Shown here one piece after another: positions 8,626-17,355 of a stretch of 64,000 nt of DNA. Source of the DNA: Streptomyces sp. M92 (lineage in GTDB: Bacteria > Actinomycetota > Actinomycetes > Streptomycetales > Streptomycetaceae); contig NZ_CP101137.1 in the NCBI RefSeq assembly GCF_028473745.1, positions 7,509,501 to 7,573,500 of the forward strand, read 5' to 3'. Each line of letters starts with the position of its first letter. Positions within the stretch are counted from its first letter, which is position 1. The notes beneath the pieces are model-generated. The model had not been told where the DNA came from. It was given only the letters and a program-made list of their open reading frames with translations, and did not search any database. The translations under genes were made by a program, and so were the position numbers.

Positions 8626-9525
8626 TCAGGGCCGGGCGCCGTGTGCTTCGCGGCAGCAGCGGACGAAGTCCTGGACGACGGGATCGTCGTCGGCGGCGGG
8701 TGCCCAGGCGACCGCGACCTCGCTGGGGCCGACTCCGGTGACGGGGCGGTAGACGACGCCGGGACGGGTGTAGAAGCGGGCGGCGGACTCGGGTGCGAGG
8801 GCGACGCCGTAGCCGTTGGCGATCGCGGTGAGCCAGTCGTCCGGGTGCTCGGTGACGGCGCCGACGCGGGCGGGCCGGCCGTCGCGCTCGTCGGCGGCCA
8901 GCCAGTACTCCCGCCAGCGGCCGGTCTCGGGCGGGGCGGCCACGAATGGTTCGTGGCGCAGTTCGTGGAAGCCGATCGTCTCGCGGTCCGCCAGGGGGTG
9001 GGTCTCGGCCAGTGCGACGCAGCGCGGTTCGCTGAACAGCGGCAGCACCCGCAGTGCCTCCTGGCCGGGGAACGGCAGGCGCACCAGGGCGACGTCGACG
9101 TCCGAGTCGGCGAGTCCGGCGGACGGGTTCGACCAGGCGGCCTGCCGCATCTCGGCCCGCCAGCCCGGGCGGCGCCGGGAGAACTCGGCGATGATCGGCT
9201 GCGTCGCCTCGTTGGCGGCGCTGGCGAGGAAGCCGACCCGCAGGACGCGGGCCGCCCGGCTCGCCACGGCCCTGGTCTCCCGCAGCGCCGCCTCCCACCC
9301 GGCCAGCAGGGCGGGGACCCGTTCCGCCAGCGCCCGGCCCGGCCCGGTGAGCGTCATGCCGTTCCGCGAGCGGGTGAACAGGTCCGTGCCCAGCAGGGTC
9401 TCCAACTGCCGGATCTGCTTGGTCAGCGCGGGCTGGGACACGTACAGCCGCTGGGCGGCCCGGGTGACGCTGCCTTCCTCCGCCACGGCCGCGAAGTACC
9501 GCAGCAGACGCGTGTCGACATCCAT
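8626..9525 (-). CDS. LysR-family transcriptional regulator
   Basis: A 299-residue protein of typical LysR length. Residues 1-60 form the winged helix-turn-helix (RLLRYFAAVAEEGSVTRAAQ, then VSQPALTKQIRQLETLLG), and residues about 90-290 the periplasmic-binding-like effector domain. LysR proteins usually regulate a divergently transcribed neighbour; here that is the DoxX-like membrane gene starting 96 bases away at 9621, with the shared promoter region 9526-9620. The effector is not known. The ATG at 9525 begins directly with the conserved HTH segment. Confidence 0.92.
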   Translation of the reverse strand: MDVDTRLLRYFAAVAEEGSVTRAAQRLYVSQPALTKQIRQLETLLGTDLFTRSRNGMTLTGPGRALAERVPALLAGWEAALRETRAVASRAARVLRVGFLASAANEATQPIIAEFSRRRPGWRAEMRQAAWSNPSAGLADSDVDVALVRLPFPGQEALRVLPLFSEPRCVALAETHPLADRETIGFHELRHEPFVAAPPETGRWREYWLAADERDGRPARVGAVTEHPDDWLTAIANGYGVALAPESAARFYTRPGVVYRPVTGVGPSEVAVAWAPAADDDPVVQDFVRCCREAHGARP

Positions 9526-9620
9526 GCCGCCAGGTTATGGGTGCGGGTATTGGACGGCGCGGGAGGGCGGCGACGAGGCTGGCCGCAAGGGGTTCGAGGG
9601 AGCCGCCGGAAGGAGCATCC

Positions 9621-9968
9621 GTGTACACCGCCTACGTGATCGTCACCGTCGTCGCGATCACCGCCGATGCCGGGATCGCCGTCGCGGACCTGATGCGGGC
9701 CCGGTTCGTCCTCGCCAACTCGGCCGAGGTGGCGGTCCCCGAGTCGTGGCTGCCGGGGCTCGCGGTGCTCAAGGCCGCCGGAGCCGCCGGACTCCTCGCC
9801 GGCCTCCTGGGCTTCCGGCTCCTGGGCATCGCCGCCGCGGCCGGCCTGGTCCTCTTCTTCGTCGGCGCGGTCGCCGCGCACGTCCGCGCGGGGGTCTTCC
9901 ACAACATCGCGTTCCCCGCCGGGTACCTGGCTCTGAACGCGGCCGCGCTCGTCCTGGTGGCCGGGTGA
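9621..9968 (+). CDS. DoxX-like four-helix membrane protein
   Basis: A 115-residue protein with four hydrophobic segments (about residues 3-23, 45-65, 68-88 and 95-113) and an internal VPESWLPGLAVLKAAGAAG, the layout of the DoxX-like family. Members are small quinone- or redox-associated membrane proteins of poorly known function. The GTG at 9621 follows GGAAGGAG, 5-6 bases upstream, better than the upstream in-frame ATG at 9537. It is divergent from the LysR gene and is its probable target. Confidence 0.82.
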   Translation: MYTAYVIVTVVAITADAGIAVADLMRARFVLANSAEVAVPESWLPGLAVLKAAGAAGLLAGLLGFRLLGIAAAAGLVLFFVGAVAAHVRAGVFHNIAFPAGYLALNAAALVLVAG

Positions 9969-10059
9969 GCGGAAAAGCGTGAGCACTTGGGCCGGATCTG
10001 TCCTCTAGGCGCTCATATGAGGGGGCGGAGGACAGTTTCCGGCCGGATGTTCGCGCTTT

Positions 10060-10893
10060 TCAGGCGGCAAGGTGTGCCGGAGCGGACTGCTCACGGCAGT
10101 CACGGCAGCGGCCCGGACCCGGCGCCCGGAAGGCACGTTCGCAGCCGTCGCAGGTCTGGAGGGGATCGGGGCGGCGCGGGGCGGAAACCGATGGGCGGGG
10201 AGCGGCGGGCAGGGCCGGGGGGAGGTCGGCGGTGAGCCGGCGTTCCAGGAAGGCGGCGGGGTGACGGATGGGTTCCTGGGGCAGTCCGGCCGTCAGAGTC
10301 CGCTCCACGGCCGTCGCGGGTACACCGCGCCCCAGCCACTCCGTGACCGCCGGGGCCAGGCGCCGGACGTCGCGTTCGGTCAGCAGCAGACGGGAGTCCA
10401 GCAGGCGGAGTCGGGCGAGCAGGACCGCCGCCGGGTCGGCCGGGTCCGTCGCCGGAACAGGGTCGACACGCCCGGCCGGGGCCGGGGAGGCCGGCCCGTC
10501 GGCGGCCGGGCGGGCGGCCTCCGCCACGGTCGCGAACGCCGCGCGCGGCTTGCTGCGGAAGACCGTCCGGGTCACGACTCGCCCCGATTGAAGACGCTCC
10601 TTGGTGCGTGCGAGGTAGCCGTGCTCCTCGAGTTCCCGCAGGGCGGCGGCGATCCGGATCTCGCCCTCGGGGAACTTGCCCGCCAGCGTCTTGATCCCGA
10701 CCGGCGCCCCCGCGGGCAGCGACTGGATGTGCACGGCCAGACCGATCGCCGTCAGGGACAGCTCCGGGTGCTGGAGGAGGTGGTTGCCGACCACGGTGAA
10801 GTTGTCGTGGTGGGGGTGGTGCTCGTGCTCGACGCCGCCGGGGCGACGGCCGGACGCGGGGCGCGCGTGCGCGCTAGGGTTCTGCTCAGTCAT
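10060..10893 (-). CDS. Helix-turn-helix protein with C-terminal zinc ribbon
   Basis: A 277-residue protein. After a His-rich start (EHEHHPHHDNF), residues about 30-110 form a winged HTH similar to replication-initiator or phage-type DNA-binding domains (LSLTAIGLAVHIQSL, then IAAALRELEEHGYLARTKER). A Pro/Ala-rich linker and a second helical domain follow. The C-terminus has CDGCERAF and CRDCRE, two CxxC pairs that look like a zinc ribbon. It probably binds DNA; its target is unknown. The ATG at 10893 is preceded by AGGAGG. The family is common in Streptomyces. The 230 bases upstream hold no further gene. Confidence 0.8.
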   Translation of the reverse strand: MTEQNPSAHARPASGRRPGGVEHEHHPHHDNFTVVGNHLLQHPELSLTAIGLAVHIQSLPAGAPVGIKTLAGKFPEGEIRIAAALRELEEHGYLARTKERLQSGRVVTRTVFRSKPRAAFATVAEAARPAADGPASPAPAGRVDPVPATDPADPAAVLLARLRLLDSRLLLTERDVRRLAPAVTEWLGRGVPATAVERTLTAGLPQEPIRHPAAFLERRLTADLPPALPAAPRPSVSAPRRPDPLQTCDGCERAFRAPGPGRCRDCREQSAPAHLAA

Positions 10894-11120
10894 CAGGAAG
10901 CCTCCTACTTCCTCGGTGATTAGGCCCTCGCGGTGGGATTGCGCTCCCGGCGGGGGCCGCATCATGTCTGGGGTTTGCTGCGGCCGACGCTGCACCATGA
11001 ACGCCCTGCCACGCCAGCCGAGTTGGTGATATTCACTCCGGAGAGTGACCGACGGGGGCGGCGGGGGCGGGTCCGGTTCTTTCCCCGGTTCTTTGGTCTT
11101 TGGCGTCGCGTCCGACCGGG

Positions 11121-11555
11121 TCACGTCCGGCCACGATCCGGTGCCAGTTCGGCCCAGACGGTCTTGACGGGAGCGGGCCCCTCGTCGACGCCCCAACGGT
11201 CCGCGTACGCCGCCACGATGACCAGTCCGCGTCCGCCCTCCGCGCCTTCGGCGACCGGGGCGTGGGGGCGCGGGACCCGGTCACCCCGGGCGTCGGTGAC
11301 CTCGACACGGAGTACACCGCCGGGCAGCAGTCGCAGGGCCAGCCGGAAGTCCCGCCCCGGCACCCGCCCGTGCAGCACCGCGTTCGCCGCCAGTTCGGCG
11401 ACGACCTGAACCGCCGCTCCGGACGGCACACCCCAGTCGTCGAGTTGCCGCTCGGTGAGCAGCCGTGCGAGCCGGGCGCCCCTTCGCGTCGCGGACAACT
11501 GGACCGCGAAATGCGGTGCGTTCGGGGTGGTCGGTGGGTCCAATTTCTGCATCAC
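11121..11555 (-). CDS. HATPase_c anti-sigma-like ATP-binding protein
   Basis: A 144-residue single-domain GHKL ATPase of the RsbW/SpoIIAB type common in Streptomyces. The N box (VAELAANAVLHG) and G box (GGRGLVIVAAY) are present. Such proteins act as serine kinases or anti-sigma factors. It lies divergently beside an XRE/DUF397 pair, the classic whiJ/abaA-like association, which suggests that the three genes act together in developmental or antibiotic control. The ATG at 11555 is kept; a second Met follows directly. Confidence 0.85.
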   Translation of the reverse strand: MMQKLDPPTTPNAPHFAVQLSATRRGARLARLLTERQLDDWGVPSGAAVQVVAELAANAVLHGRVPGRDFRLALRLLPGGVLRVEVTDARGDRVPRPHAPVAEGAEGGRGLVIVAAYADRWGVDEGPAPVKTVWAELAPDRGRT

Positions 11556-11638
11556 GTCACCCAGAGTGGCCGTCCGTCCCTACCCTGAACAGCGACGAGC
11601 ACGGTACCGAGGGTGACTGTCCGAGTCCCCACCGTGGT

Positions 11639-11653
11639 CGTACGGTTCGTACG
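11639..11653. promoter_or_regulatory. Inverted repeat before the XRE gene
   Basis: CGTAC-5 bases-GTACG lies 15 bases before the GTG of the XRE-family gene and within the divergent promoter region shared with the HATPase gene. It is a candidate autoregulatory operator; no experimental match is known to me. Confidence 0.35.
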
Positions 11654-11667
11654 CCGGGAGGGATGAC

Positions 11668-12480
11668 GTGGAGGACGAGGAGGCCGCAGCCGTACTGAAG
11701 GCGGTCGGGCGGCAGATCAAGATGTGGCGCGAGGCGGCCGGGATGCGCCAGGCGGAATTGGGCGCCGCCATCGGGTACGGCGAGGACATGGTCTCGTCGG
11801 TCGAACGCGGACGGCGCGTACCCAAGCCGGACTTCCTGGACAAGGCCGACGAGGTACTGGGCGCGGGCGGCAAGCTCTCGACCATGAAGGAGGACGTGGA
11901 GAAGGCCCGCTACCCGAAGAAGGTCCGCGACCTGGCCAAGCTGGAGGAGGAGGCGGTCGAGCTGGGCGCCTACGCCGGCCACCATATCCACGGGCTGTTG
12001 CAGACCCCCGAGTACGCACGCGCCCTGTACGCGATGCGGCGCCCGGCGTTCACCGAGGAGGAAGTCGACCGCTACGTCTCGGCCCGCATGGCCCGGAAGG
12101 CCGTATTCGAGCGCGTCCCCCGGCCTCAGCTCACCTTCGTCCAGGAAGAGGTGACGCTACGACGCCCACTCGGCGGCAGAATGGTGCTACGCCAACAGCT
12201 CGAACATCTCCTGGAGGTCGGCAGGTTGCGGCACGTCGAGATCCAGGTCATGCCGACGGACCGCGAGGATCACGCGGGGATGGCCGGGTCGCTGCGACTG
12301 CTCAAACTCCTGGACGGCAAGACGCTCGGGCACCTGGAGGCCCAACTGCACAGTCGGCTCGTCAGTGATCCCCGGGACGTCCAGGTCCTCGAGATGCGCT
12401 ATGGAATGATCCGGGCGCAGGCTCTCGCGCCCCGTGAGTCACTGGCCTTCATCGAGAAAGTCATGGGAGAAGAGACATGA
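11668..12480 (+). CDS. XRE-family regulator with DUF5753 (WhiJ-like)
   Basis: A 270-residue protein. Residues about 8-65 form an XRE helix-turn-helix (VGRQIKMWREAAGMRQAELG, then YGEDMVSSVERGRRVP). The remainder is the DUF5753 domain with TFVQEEVTLRRPLGG and a LRHVEIQVMP-type strand. This is the WhiJ-like family, greatly expanded in Streptomyces, usually paired with a DUF397 protein that counteracts DNA binding. The GTG at 11668 has GGGAGGG about 7 bases upstream. Its stop overlaps the ATG of the DUF397 gene by 4 bases (ATGA), so the two are translationally coupled. Confidence 0.92.
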   Translation: MEDEEAAAVLKAVGRQIKMWREAAGMRQAELGAAIGYGEDMVSSVERGRRVPKPDFLDKADEVLGAGGKLSTMKEDVEKARYPKKVRDLAKLEEEAVELGAYAGHHIHGLLQTPEYARALYAMRRPAFTEEEVDRYVSARMARKAVFERVPRPQLTFVQEEVTLRRPLGGRMVLRQQLEHLLEVGRLRHVEIQVMPTDREDHAGMAGSLRLLKLLDGKTLGHLEAQLHSRLVSDPRDVQVLEMRYGMIRAQALAPRESLAFIEKVMGEET

Positions 12481-12683
12481 CCGCCGCCTTGCAGTGGTTC
12501 AAAAGCAGCTACAGCAGCAACGACGGCCCCGACTGCGTCGAGGTCGCCATAGCCCCCGCCACCCCCACCGTCCACGTCCGCGACTCCAAGACCCCCGACA
12601 CCGCCCGCCTGGCCTTCGCCGACGCCGCCTGGACCGCGTTCGTGCACACCGTCGCGGCGGACGGCCGACGGGCAGCCGACTGA
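12477..12683 (+). CDS. DUF397 small protein, partner of the XRE regulator
   Basis: A 68-residue protein with the DUF397 signature: WFKSSYSSNDGPDCVEVA at the start, VHVRDSKTPD in the middle and WTAFVHTV near the end. DUF397 proteins are thought to act as small antagonists of their WhiJ-like partners, much like an antitoxin pair. The ATGA overlap with the upstream gene supports co-translation and equal stoichiometry. Confidence 0.93.
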   Translation: MTAALQWFKSSYSSNDGPDCVEVAIAPATPTVHVRDSKTPDTARLAFADAAWTAFVHTVAADGRRAAD

Positions 12684-12697
12684 CGGCGCCTGCGGCG

Positions 12698-13348
12698 TCA
12701 CCGCCCGGCGCGGAGGGACCGCCGGTAGGCATCGGCCAGTGCGTCGAGGTCGCGCCGCCGCTCGTTCCGCAGGTCGCGGGCCTCCTCGGTCGCGGGGTCC
12801 ATGAGGTGGCCGAGCGGGTTGGCGCGACGCCGGAAGCCGACGCTCTCCCACAGCGGGTCGGCGGCGAGGACGGCGCAGCAGCCGTCGGCCAGGGTCCAGA
12901 CGGCCTCGGAGACGAGGACCGGCTCCAGTCCGAAGCCCCGCCACGCGTCGTCGAGGCGGACGTCGAAGAGGACCAGGAGGTCCCCGTCGGCGGACGTCAT
13001 CGCGTCGCGGAACTCCTGGCGGTAGCCGCCCCTGCCGAGGTCGTAGACGCCCAGGGCCAGGTTGGACAGGTCCGTGTCATAGCTCTCGGCGTCGGCGAAC
13101 GGGAAGGGACTGAACCTGTCGTCCATCCGCAGGCGGAACAACCGCATCGAACCGATGTCGTCCTGTGCGGTCTTCGCCGCGGACCACTTGGGCCGGTCCA
13201 GGAAACGGTTCGACCAGATCGACACGTGCCATTCGTCGAACCCGTTCTCGTCCCCCTCCGAGCCGACGAAGTGCCAGGTGCGGTACTCCAGGTTCAGGCG
13301 GCGCGGGTCGCCGGGCAGTTCGTCGGCGGAACGCTTCGAAGAGATCAC
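12698..13348 (-). CDS. Conserved hypothetical protein, convergent to the DUF397 gene
   Basis: A 216-residue soluble protein that I do not recognise. It is rich in Trp, Arg and Asp (RTWHFVGSEGDENGFDEWHV) and has no signal peptide, membrane segment or known motif; the C-terminal 30 residues form a charged helix. Codon use is normal for the region, which supports real coding. The GTG at 13348 was chosen because the longer opening runs into the promoter region of the divergent gene at 13401. The stop is 15 bases from the DUF397 stop, so the two converge. Confidence 0.65.
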   Translation of the reverse strand: MISSKRSADELPGDPRRLNLEYRTWHFVGSEGDENGFDEWHVSIWSNRFLDRPKWSAAKTAQDDIGSMRLFRLRMDDRFSPFPFADAESYDTDLSNLALGVYDLGRGGYRQEFRDAMTSADGDLLVLFDVRLDDAWRGFGLEPVLVSEAVWTLADGCCAVLAADPLWESVGFRRRANPLGHLMDPATEEARDLRNERRRDLDALADAYRRSLRAGR

Positions 13349-13400
13349 GTTCTCGCACCCTACCCGCCCCGCCCGCACCGCACTTCGCCATAGTGCTCCC

Positions 13401-13907
13401 ATGGCCAACACCCAACGCACCCTGCCCCTGGCAGCCACCGTCCTCACCGGCGTCCTCGCCCTCTACATCGCCCTCGTCGCCTTCGGGAACATCACCGACT
13501 TCGGCACCAACCAGCAGTTCGTGCGCCACGTCCTCGCGATGGACACGACGTTCAAGGACGACGACCTGATGTGGCGGGCGATCACGAACGAGGGCGTGCA
13601 GGACGCCGCGTACGTCGCGATCATCGTGTGGGAGACGGTGGCCGCGCTCGTCCTGGTCTACGCGACCTGGCTGTGGATACGCCGGGACCACGCGGCCGGG
13701 CGGCGCATGACCACGTACGGCACCCTCATGCTGATGCTGCTCTTCGGGGCCGGGTTCATCGGGATCGGCGGGGAGTGGTTCTCGATGTGGCAGTCGGAGG
13801 ACTGGAACGGGCTGGACGCCGCCACCCGCATCTTCCTGATCAGCGGTGTCGTGCTGATCGTCGCCCAGCTCACGCCCGGTGACGCGGACGCTACCCGACG
13901 ACCGTGA
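13401..13907 (+). CDS. DUF2165-family small membrane protein
   Basis: A 168-residue protein with four hydrophobic segments at about 10-32, 72-95, 108-128 and 143-162. The loops NITDFGTNQQFVRHVLAMDT and GIGGEWFSMWQS are hallmarks of DUF2165, a family of predicted inner-membrane proteins without known function. The ATG at 13401 directly precedes the first membrane helix. It is divergent from the gene at 12698, and its last 17 bases overlap the convergent L,D-transpeptidase-like gene. Confidence 0.85.
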   Translation: MANTQRTLPLAATVLTGVLALYIALVAFGNITDFGTNQQFVRHVLAMDTTFKDDDLMWRAITNEGVQDAAYVAIIVWETVAALVLVYATWLWIRRDHAAGRRMTTYGTLMLMLLFGAGFIGIGGEWFSMWQSEDWNGLDAATRIFLISGVVLIVAQLTPGDADATRRP

Positions 13908-14460
13908 CCTTCGTGCCGGACGTCGCGAAGGCCCAGACCGCCGCGCCGTCCTCCTTGGTCAGCCGTATGCCGCCCGTCTTCGCACCGGAGGCGGGCGGAG
14001 GGGGCGAGGAGCCGTCCACGGCGTTGGAGAAGGCGACCGAGACGCCGTCCTCCAGGGCGAAGTAGACGATCTGCTCGATCCGCACGCCGTCGGAGCCGGT
14101 CGTGGCGCCCTTGCTGCGGCTGCCGACCGTGTAGGTGCCCGGGTCGGGGTCGACCGTGCCCGGCCACACCTCGAACGTCCGCCGCGTGGCGTCGCTCGCG
14201 TCGACCAGCCAGACCCGCTTCCGGTCGAGGGAGTACACGATGCGGCGGCCGGTCCCGGAGCCGTCCGGCACCGGGGCCGGTGCGGTCTCCTTCGGCGTCG
14301 GCTTCGCGTCCGCCGAGGCCGACGGCCGGGGTTTCGTGGCCGCGGCGGTGGGGTGGGGGCCCTGGTCCGCCTGGACGGTCAGGACGCTCACCGCCGCGAT
14401 CGCCCCCACGGTCAGACCGGAGACCCAGGCCCACGAGGGAAGTCGGGCTGGCACGGGCAC
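13891..14460 (-). CDS. L,D-transpeptidase-like (YkuD-fold) protein lacking catalytic residues
   Basis: A 189-residue membrane-anchored protein: one hydrophobic segment (about 9-30), a Pro/Ala/Lys linker, then a domain of about 115 residues. The domain order matches YkuD: IVYSLDRKRVWLVDAS, WPGTVDPDPGTYTVGSRSKG, YFALEDGVSVAFS and AKTGGIRLTKEDGAAVW. In active enzymes the last two carry the His and the Cys of SHGCVRL. Here the positions read Val-Ala and Gly (TGGIRL), so both are missing. It should be exported and may bind peptidoglycan or act as a regulator without cross-linking; that is inference. The gene overlaps the DUF2165 gene tail to tail by 17 bases. Confidence 0.72.
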   Translation of the reverse strand: MPVPARLPSWAWVSGLTVGAIAAVSVLTVQADQGPHPTAAATKPRPSASADAKPTPKETAPAPVPDGSGTGRRIVYSLDRKRVWLVDASDATRRTFEVWPGTVDPDPGTYTVGSRSKGATTGSDGVRIEQIVYFALEDGVSVAFSNAVDGSSPPPPASGAKTGGIRLTKEDGAAVWAFATSGTKVTVVG

Positions 14461-14564
14461 GCATCTCCTCAGCTACGAGAACCCCGAACACACCGGGGGC
14501 CCGATCATCGTACTGCGCCCGTGCCCGACCCCCCGCTGCCGCTGCCGCCGCCGGTGGGGATTGG

Positions 14565-17159
14565 TCAGTCCAGTACCGGCAGCAGCTCGGGCAGGTGGCC
14601 GTCGGAGGCCATTGCCGCGCGCTGCCGTTCCTCCGGTACCGGGCCGTACAGCGTGGTGCGCGGCTTCGCGGGGCGGCCGGCCGCGTCGGCGACCGCGATC
14701 AGGTCCTTGACCGACTTGTACGAGCCGTACGACGAGCCCGCCATCCGCGAGATCGTCTCCTCCATCAGGGTCCCGCCGAGGTCGTTCGCACCGGAGCGGA
14801 GCATTTCCGCCGCACCCTCGGTGCCCAGTTTCACCCAGCTCGTCTGGATGTTGGGGATGTGGGGGTGGAGGAGGAGGCGGGCCATCGCCGTCACCGCGCG
14901 GTTGTCCCGGAGGGTGGGTCCCGGCCGGGCGATGCCCGCCAGGTACACCGGCGCGTTGGTGTGGATGAAGGGGAGCGTCACGAACTCGGTGAAGCCGCCG
15001 GTGCGCTGCTGGATGCCGGCCAGGGTGCGCAGATGGCCCAGCCAGTGGCGGGGCTGGTCGACGTGGCCGTACATCATCGTGGACGAGGAGCGGATGCCCA
15101 GCTCGTGGGCGGTCTCGATGACCTCGATCCAGGTCGCCGCGGGCAGCTTGCCCTTGGTGAGGATCCAGCGGACCTCGTCGTCGAGGATCTCCGCCGCGGT
15201 GCCGGGGATCGAGTCGAGGCCCGCCTCCTTCGCGGCGGTCAGCCACTCGCGGATCGACATGCCGGTGCGGGTCGCGCCGTTGACGACCTCCATCGGCGAG
15301 AAGGCGTGCACGTGCATGCCGGGGACCCGGGCCCTGACCGCCTTCGCGATGTCGAAGTAGGCCGTGCCGGGCAGGTCGGGGTGGATGCCGCCCTGCATGC
15401 AGACCTCGACGGCGCCCACGTCCCACGCCTGCTGGGCGCGGTCGGCGACCTGGTCGAGGGAGAGGGTGTAGGCGTCGGCGTCGGTGCGGCGCTGCGCGAA
15501 GGCACAGAAGCGGCAGCCGGTGTAGCAGACGTTGGTGAAGTTGATGTTGCGGGTGACGATGTAGGTGACGTCGTCACCGACGGCCGACCTGCGCACGTCG
15601 TCGGCGACCTCGCACAGGGCGTCCAGGGCCGGGCCGTCGGCGTGCAGCAGGGCCAGGGCCTCGTCGTCGGTGAGCCTCGTCGGGTCGTCGGCGGCCGTCG
15701 TCAGCGCGGCGCGTACGTCGGTGTCGATGCGCTCGGGGACCATGCCGGGGGCGGCGGCCTCGCGCAGGGCGCTCCAGTCGCCGTACACCTCGTCGAAGTC
15801 GTCGCGGCGGTCCGAGGTGCGACCCTCGGTGTCGATGGCGGTGTGGAGGTCGGTGCGGCCGGTGGCGGTGAAGACCTCGTCCGGTTCCTGCCAGGGGTGG
15901 CCCTCGACCACGGCGTCCTCGCGGGCGAGGCCGGTGGCCGGGTCGGCCAGGGCCGTCACGTGCGGTCGCAGGCGCGGGTCCAGCCAGGGTTCGCCGCGGC
16001 GGACGAACTCCGGGTAGACGCAGAGCCGTTCGCGCAGTTCGAAGCCGACGGCGCGGGACTTGGCGGCGAGTTCGTCGATCTGCGGCCAGGGACGCTCGGG
16101 GTTGACATGGTCGATGGTGAGCGGGGAGACGCCGCCCCAGTCGTCGATGCCGGCGCCGATCAGCCGCTCGTACTCGGCGTCCACCAGGTTGGGCGGGGCC
16201 TGGAGGCAGGCGGCGGGGCCCATGATGTGCCGGGCGACGGCGACCGTGGCGACCAGCTCGTCCAGTTCCGCGTCCGGCATGCCGCGCATCGCGGTGTCGG
16301 GCTTGGCGCGGAAGTTCTGGATGATCAGTTCCTGGATGCCGTGGTAGGCGCGGGAGACCTTGCGGAGGGCGAACAGGGACTCCGCGCGCTCCTCGTAGGT
16401 CTCGCCGATGCCGATCAGCAGGCCCGAGGTGAAGGGGACGGAGGAGCGGCCTGCGTCCTCCAGGACGCGCAGGCGGACGGCGGGTTCCTTGTCCGGGGAG
16501 CCGTGGTGGGGGCCGCCGGGCTCGGACCACAGGCGGGTGGCGGTGGTCTCCAGCATCATGCCCATGGAGGGCGCGACGGGCTTGAGCCGCTGGAAGTCCG
16601 TCCAGCTCATCACGCCCGGATTGAGGTGGGGCAGCAGGCCCGTCTCCTCCAGGATGCGGATGGAGATCGCGCGGACGTAGGCGATCGTGTCGTCGTAGCC
16701 GTGCGCGTCGAGCCATTCGCGCGCCTCGGGCCAGCGGTCCTCGGGCTTGTCGCCGAGGGTGATGAGGGCTTCCTTGCAGCCGAGGGCGGCGCCCTTGCGG
16801 GCGATGTCGAGGACCTCGTCCGGCGACATGAACATCCCGTGGCCGGTGCGGCGCAGCTTGCCGGGGACGGTGACGAAGGTGCAGTAGTGGCACTTGTCCC
16901 GGCACAGGCGGGTCAGCGGGACGAAGACGCTCTTCGAGTACGTGATGACGCCGGGGCGTCCGGCGGCCTCAAGGCCCGCGTCCCGGACCCGGGCCGCGGA
17001 CGCGGTGAGGTCGGTCAGGTGCTCGCCGCGCGCCTGGAGCAGCACGGCGGCCTCGGAGACGTCGAGGGCGACGCCGTCCCGGGCGCGTTTGAGGGCGCGA
17101 CGCAGGGCGTTCTCGGTGGGGCCCGTCGAGCCGGTTCCGGGGGTCGCGGAAGTCGTCAT
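14565..17159 (-). CDS. fbiC: Bifunctional FO synthase (CofG/CofH fusion)
   Basis: An 864-residue fusion that makes 7,8-didemethyl-8-hydroxy-5-deazariboflavin, the chromophore of coenzyme F420, from tyrosine and 5-amino-6-ribitylaminouracil. It holds two radical-SAM domains. The CofG half has the iron-sulfur motif CRDKCHYC (C86, C90, C93); the CofH half has CYTGCRFC near residue 550. Archaea and cyanobacteria split these halves into two genes; actinobacteria fuse them. The ATG at 17159 follows GAAGG only closely, so a leaderless start is possible; the longer opening from 17213 adds a basic stretch not expected in the family. An F420-type nitroreductase lies 4 kb away. Confidence 0.96.
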   Translation of the reverse strand: MTTSATPGTGSTGPTENALRRALKRARDGVALDVSEAAVLLQARGEHLTDLTASAARVRDAGLEAAGRPGVITYSKSVFVPLTRLCRDKCHYCTFVTVPGKLRRTGHGMFMSPDEVLDIARKGAALGCKEALITLGDKPEDRWPEAREWLDAHGYDDTIAYVRAISIRILEETGLLPHLNPGVMSWTDFQRLKPVAPSMGMMLETTATRLWSEPGGPHHGSPDKEPAVRLRVLEDAGRSSVPFTSGLLIGIGETYEERAESLFALRKVSRAYHGIQELIIQNFRAKPDTAMRGMPDAELDELVATVAVARHIMGPAACLQAPPNLVDAEYERLIGAGIDDWGGVSPLTIDHVNPERPWPQIDELAAKSRAVGFELRERLCVYPEFVRRGEPWLDPRLRPHVTALADPATGLAREDAVVEGHPWQEPDEVFTATGRTDLHTAIDTEGRTSDRRDDFDEVYGDWSALREAAAPGMVPERIDTDVRAALTTAADDPTRLTDDEALALLHADGPALDALCEVADDVRRSAVGDDVTYIVTRNINFTNVCYTGCRFCAFAQRRTDADAYTLSLDQVADRAQQAWDVGAVEVCMQGGIHPDLPGTAYFDIAKAVRARVPGMHVHAFSPMEVVNGATRTGMSIREWLTAAKEAGLDSIPGTAAEILDDEVRWILTKGKLPAATWIEVIETAHELGIRSSSTMMYGHVDQPRHWLGHLRTLAGIQQRTGGFTEFVTLPFIHTNAPVYLAGIARPGPTLRDNRAVTAMARLLLHPHIPNIQTSWVKLGTEGAAEMLRSGANDLGGTLMEETISRMAGSSYGSYKSVKDLIAVADAAGRPAKPRTTLYGPVPEERQRAAMASDGHLPELLPVLD

Positions 17160-17355
17160 CCTTCGAGCATACGAGCGGCATGATCGAAGCGCCGGGCCGT
17201 CCCGCTCGCCCACCCTCCGGTTTCCGGCCCGCTATGCGCGTACCCCCTTCTCTTGTACGGGAGTTCACGGCTCAATACGAGGGTTGCACGCGCCACCCAC
17301 GCACCACCCCCGCACCGCCCGTGCCAGTCACCGACGACACCTTGGGAGCAGCAGC

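Noticed and set aside
14280-17183. 967-codon plus-strand frame over fbiC
   Set aside because: It is the mirror of the radical-SAM gene, with Gly/Val/Asp bias and no recognisable domain.
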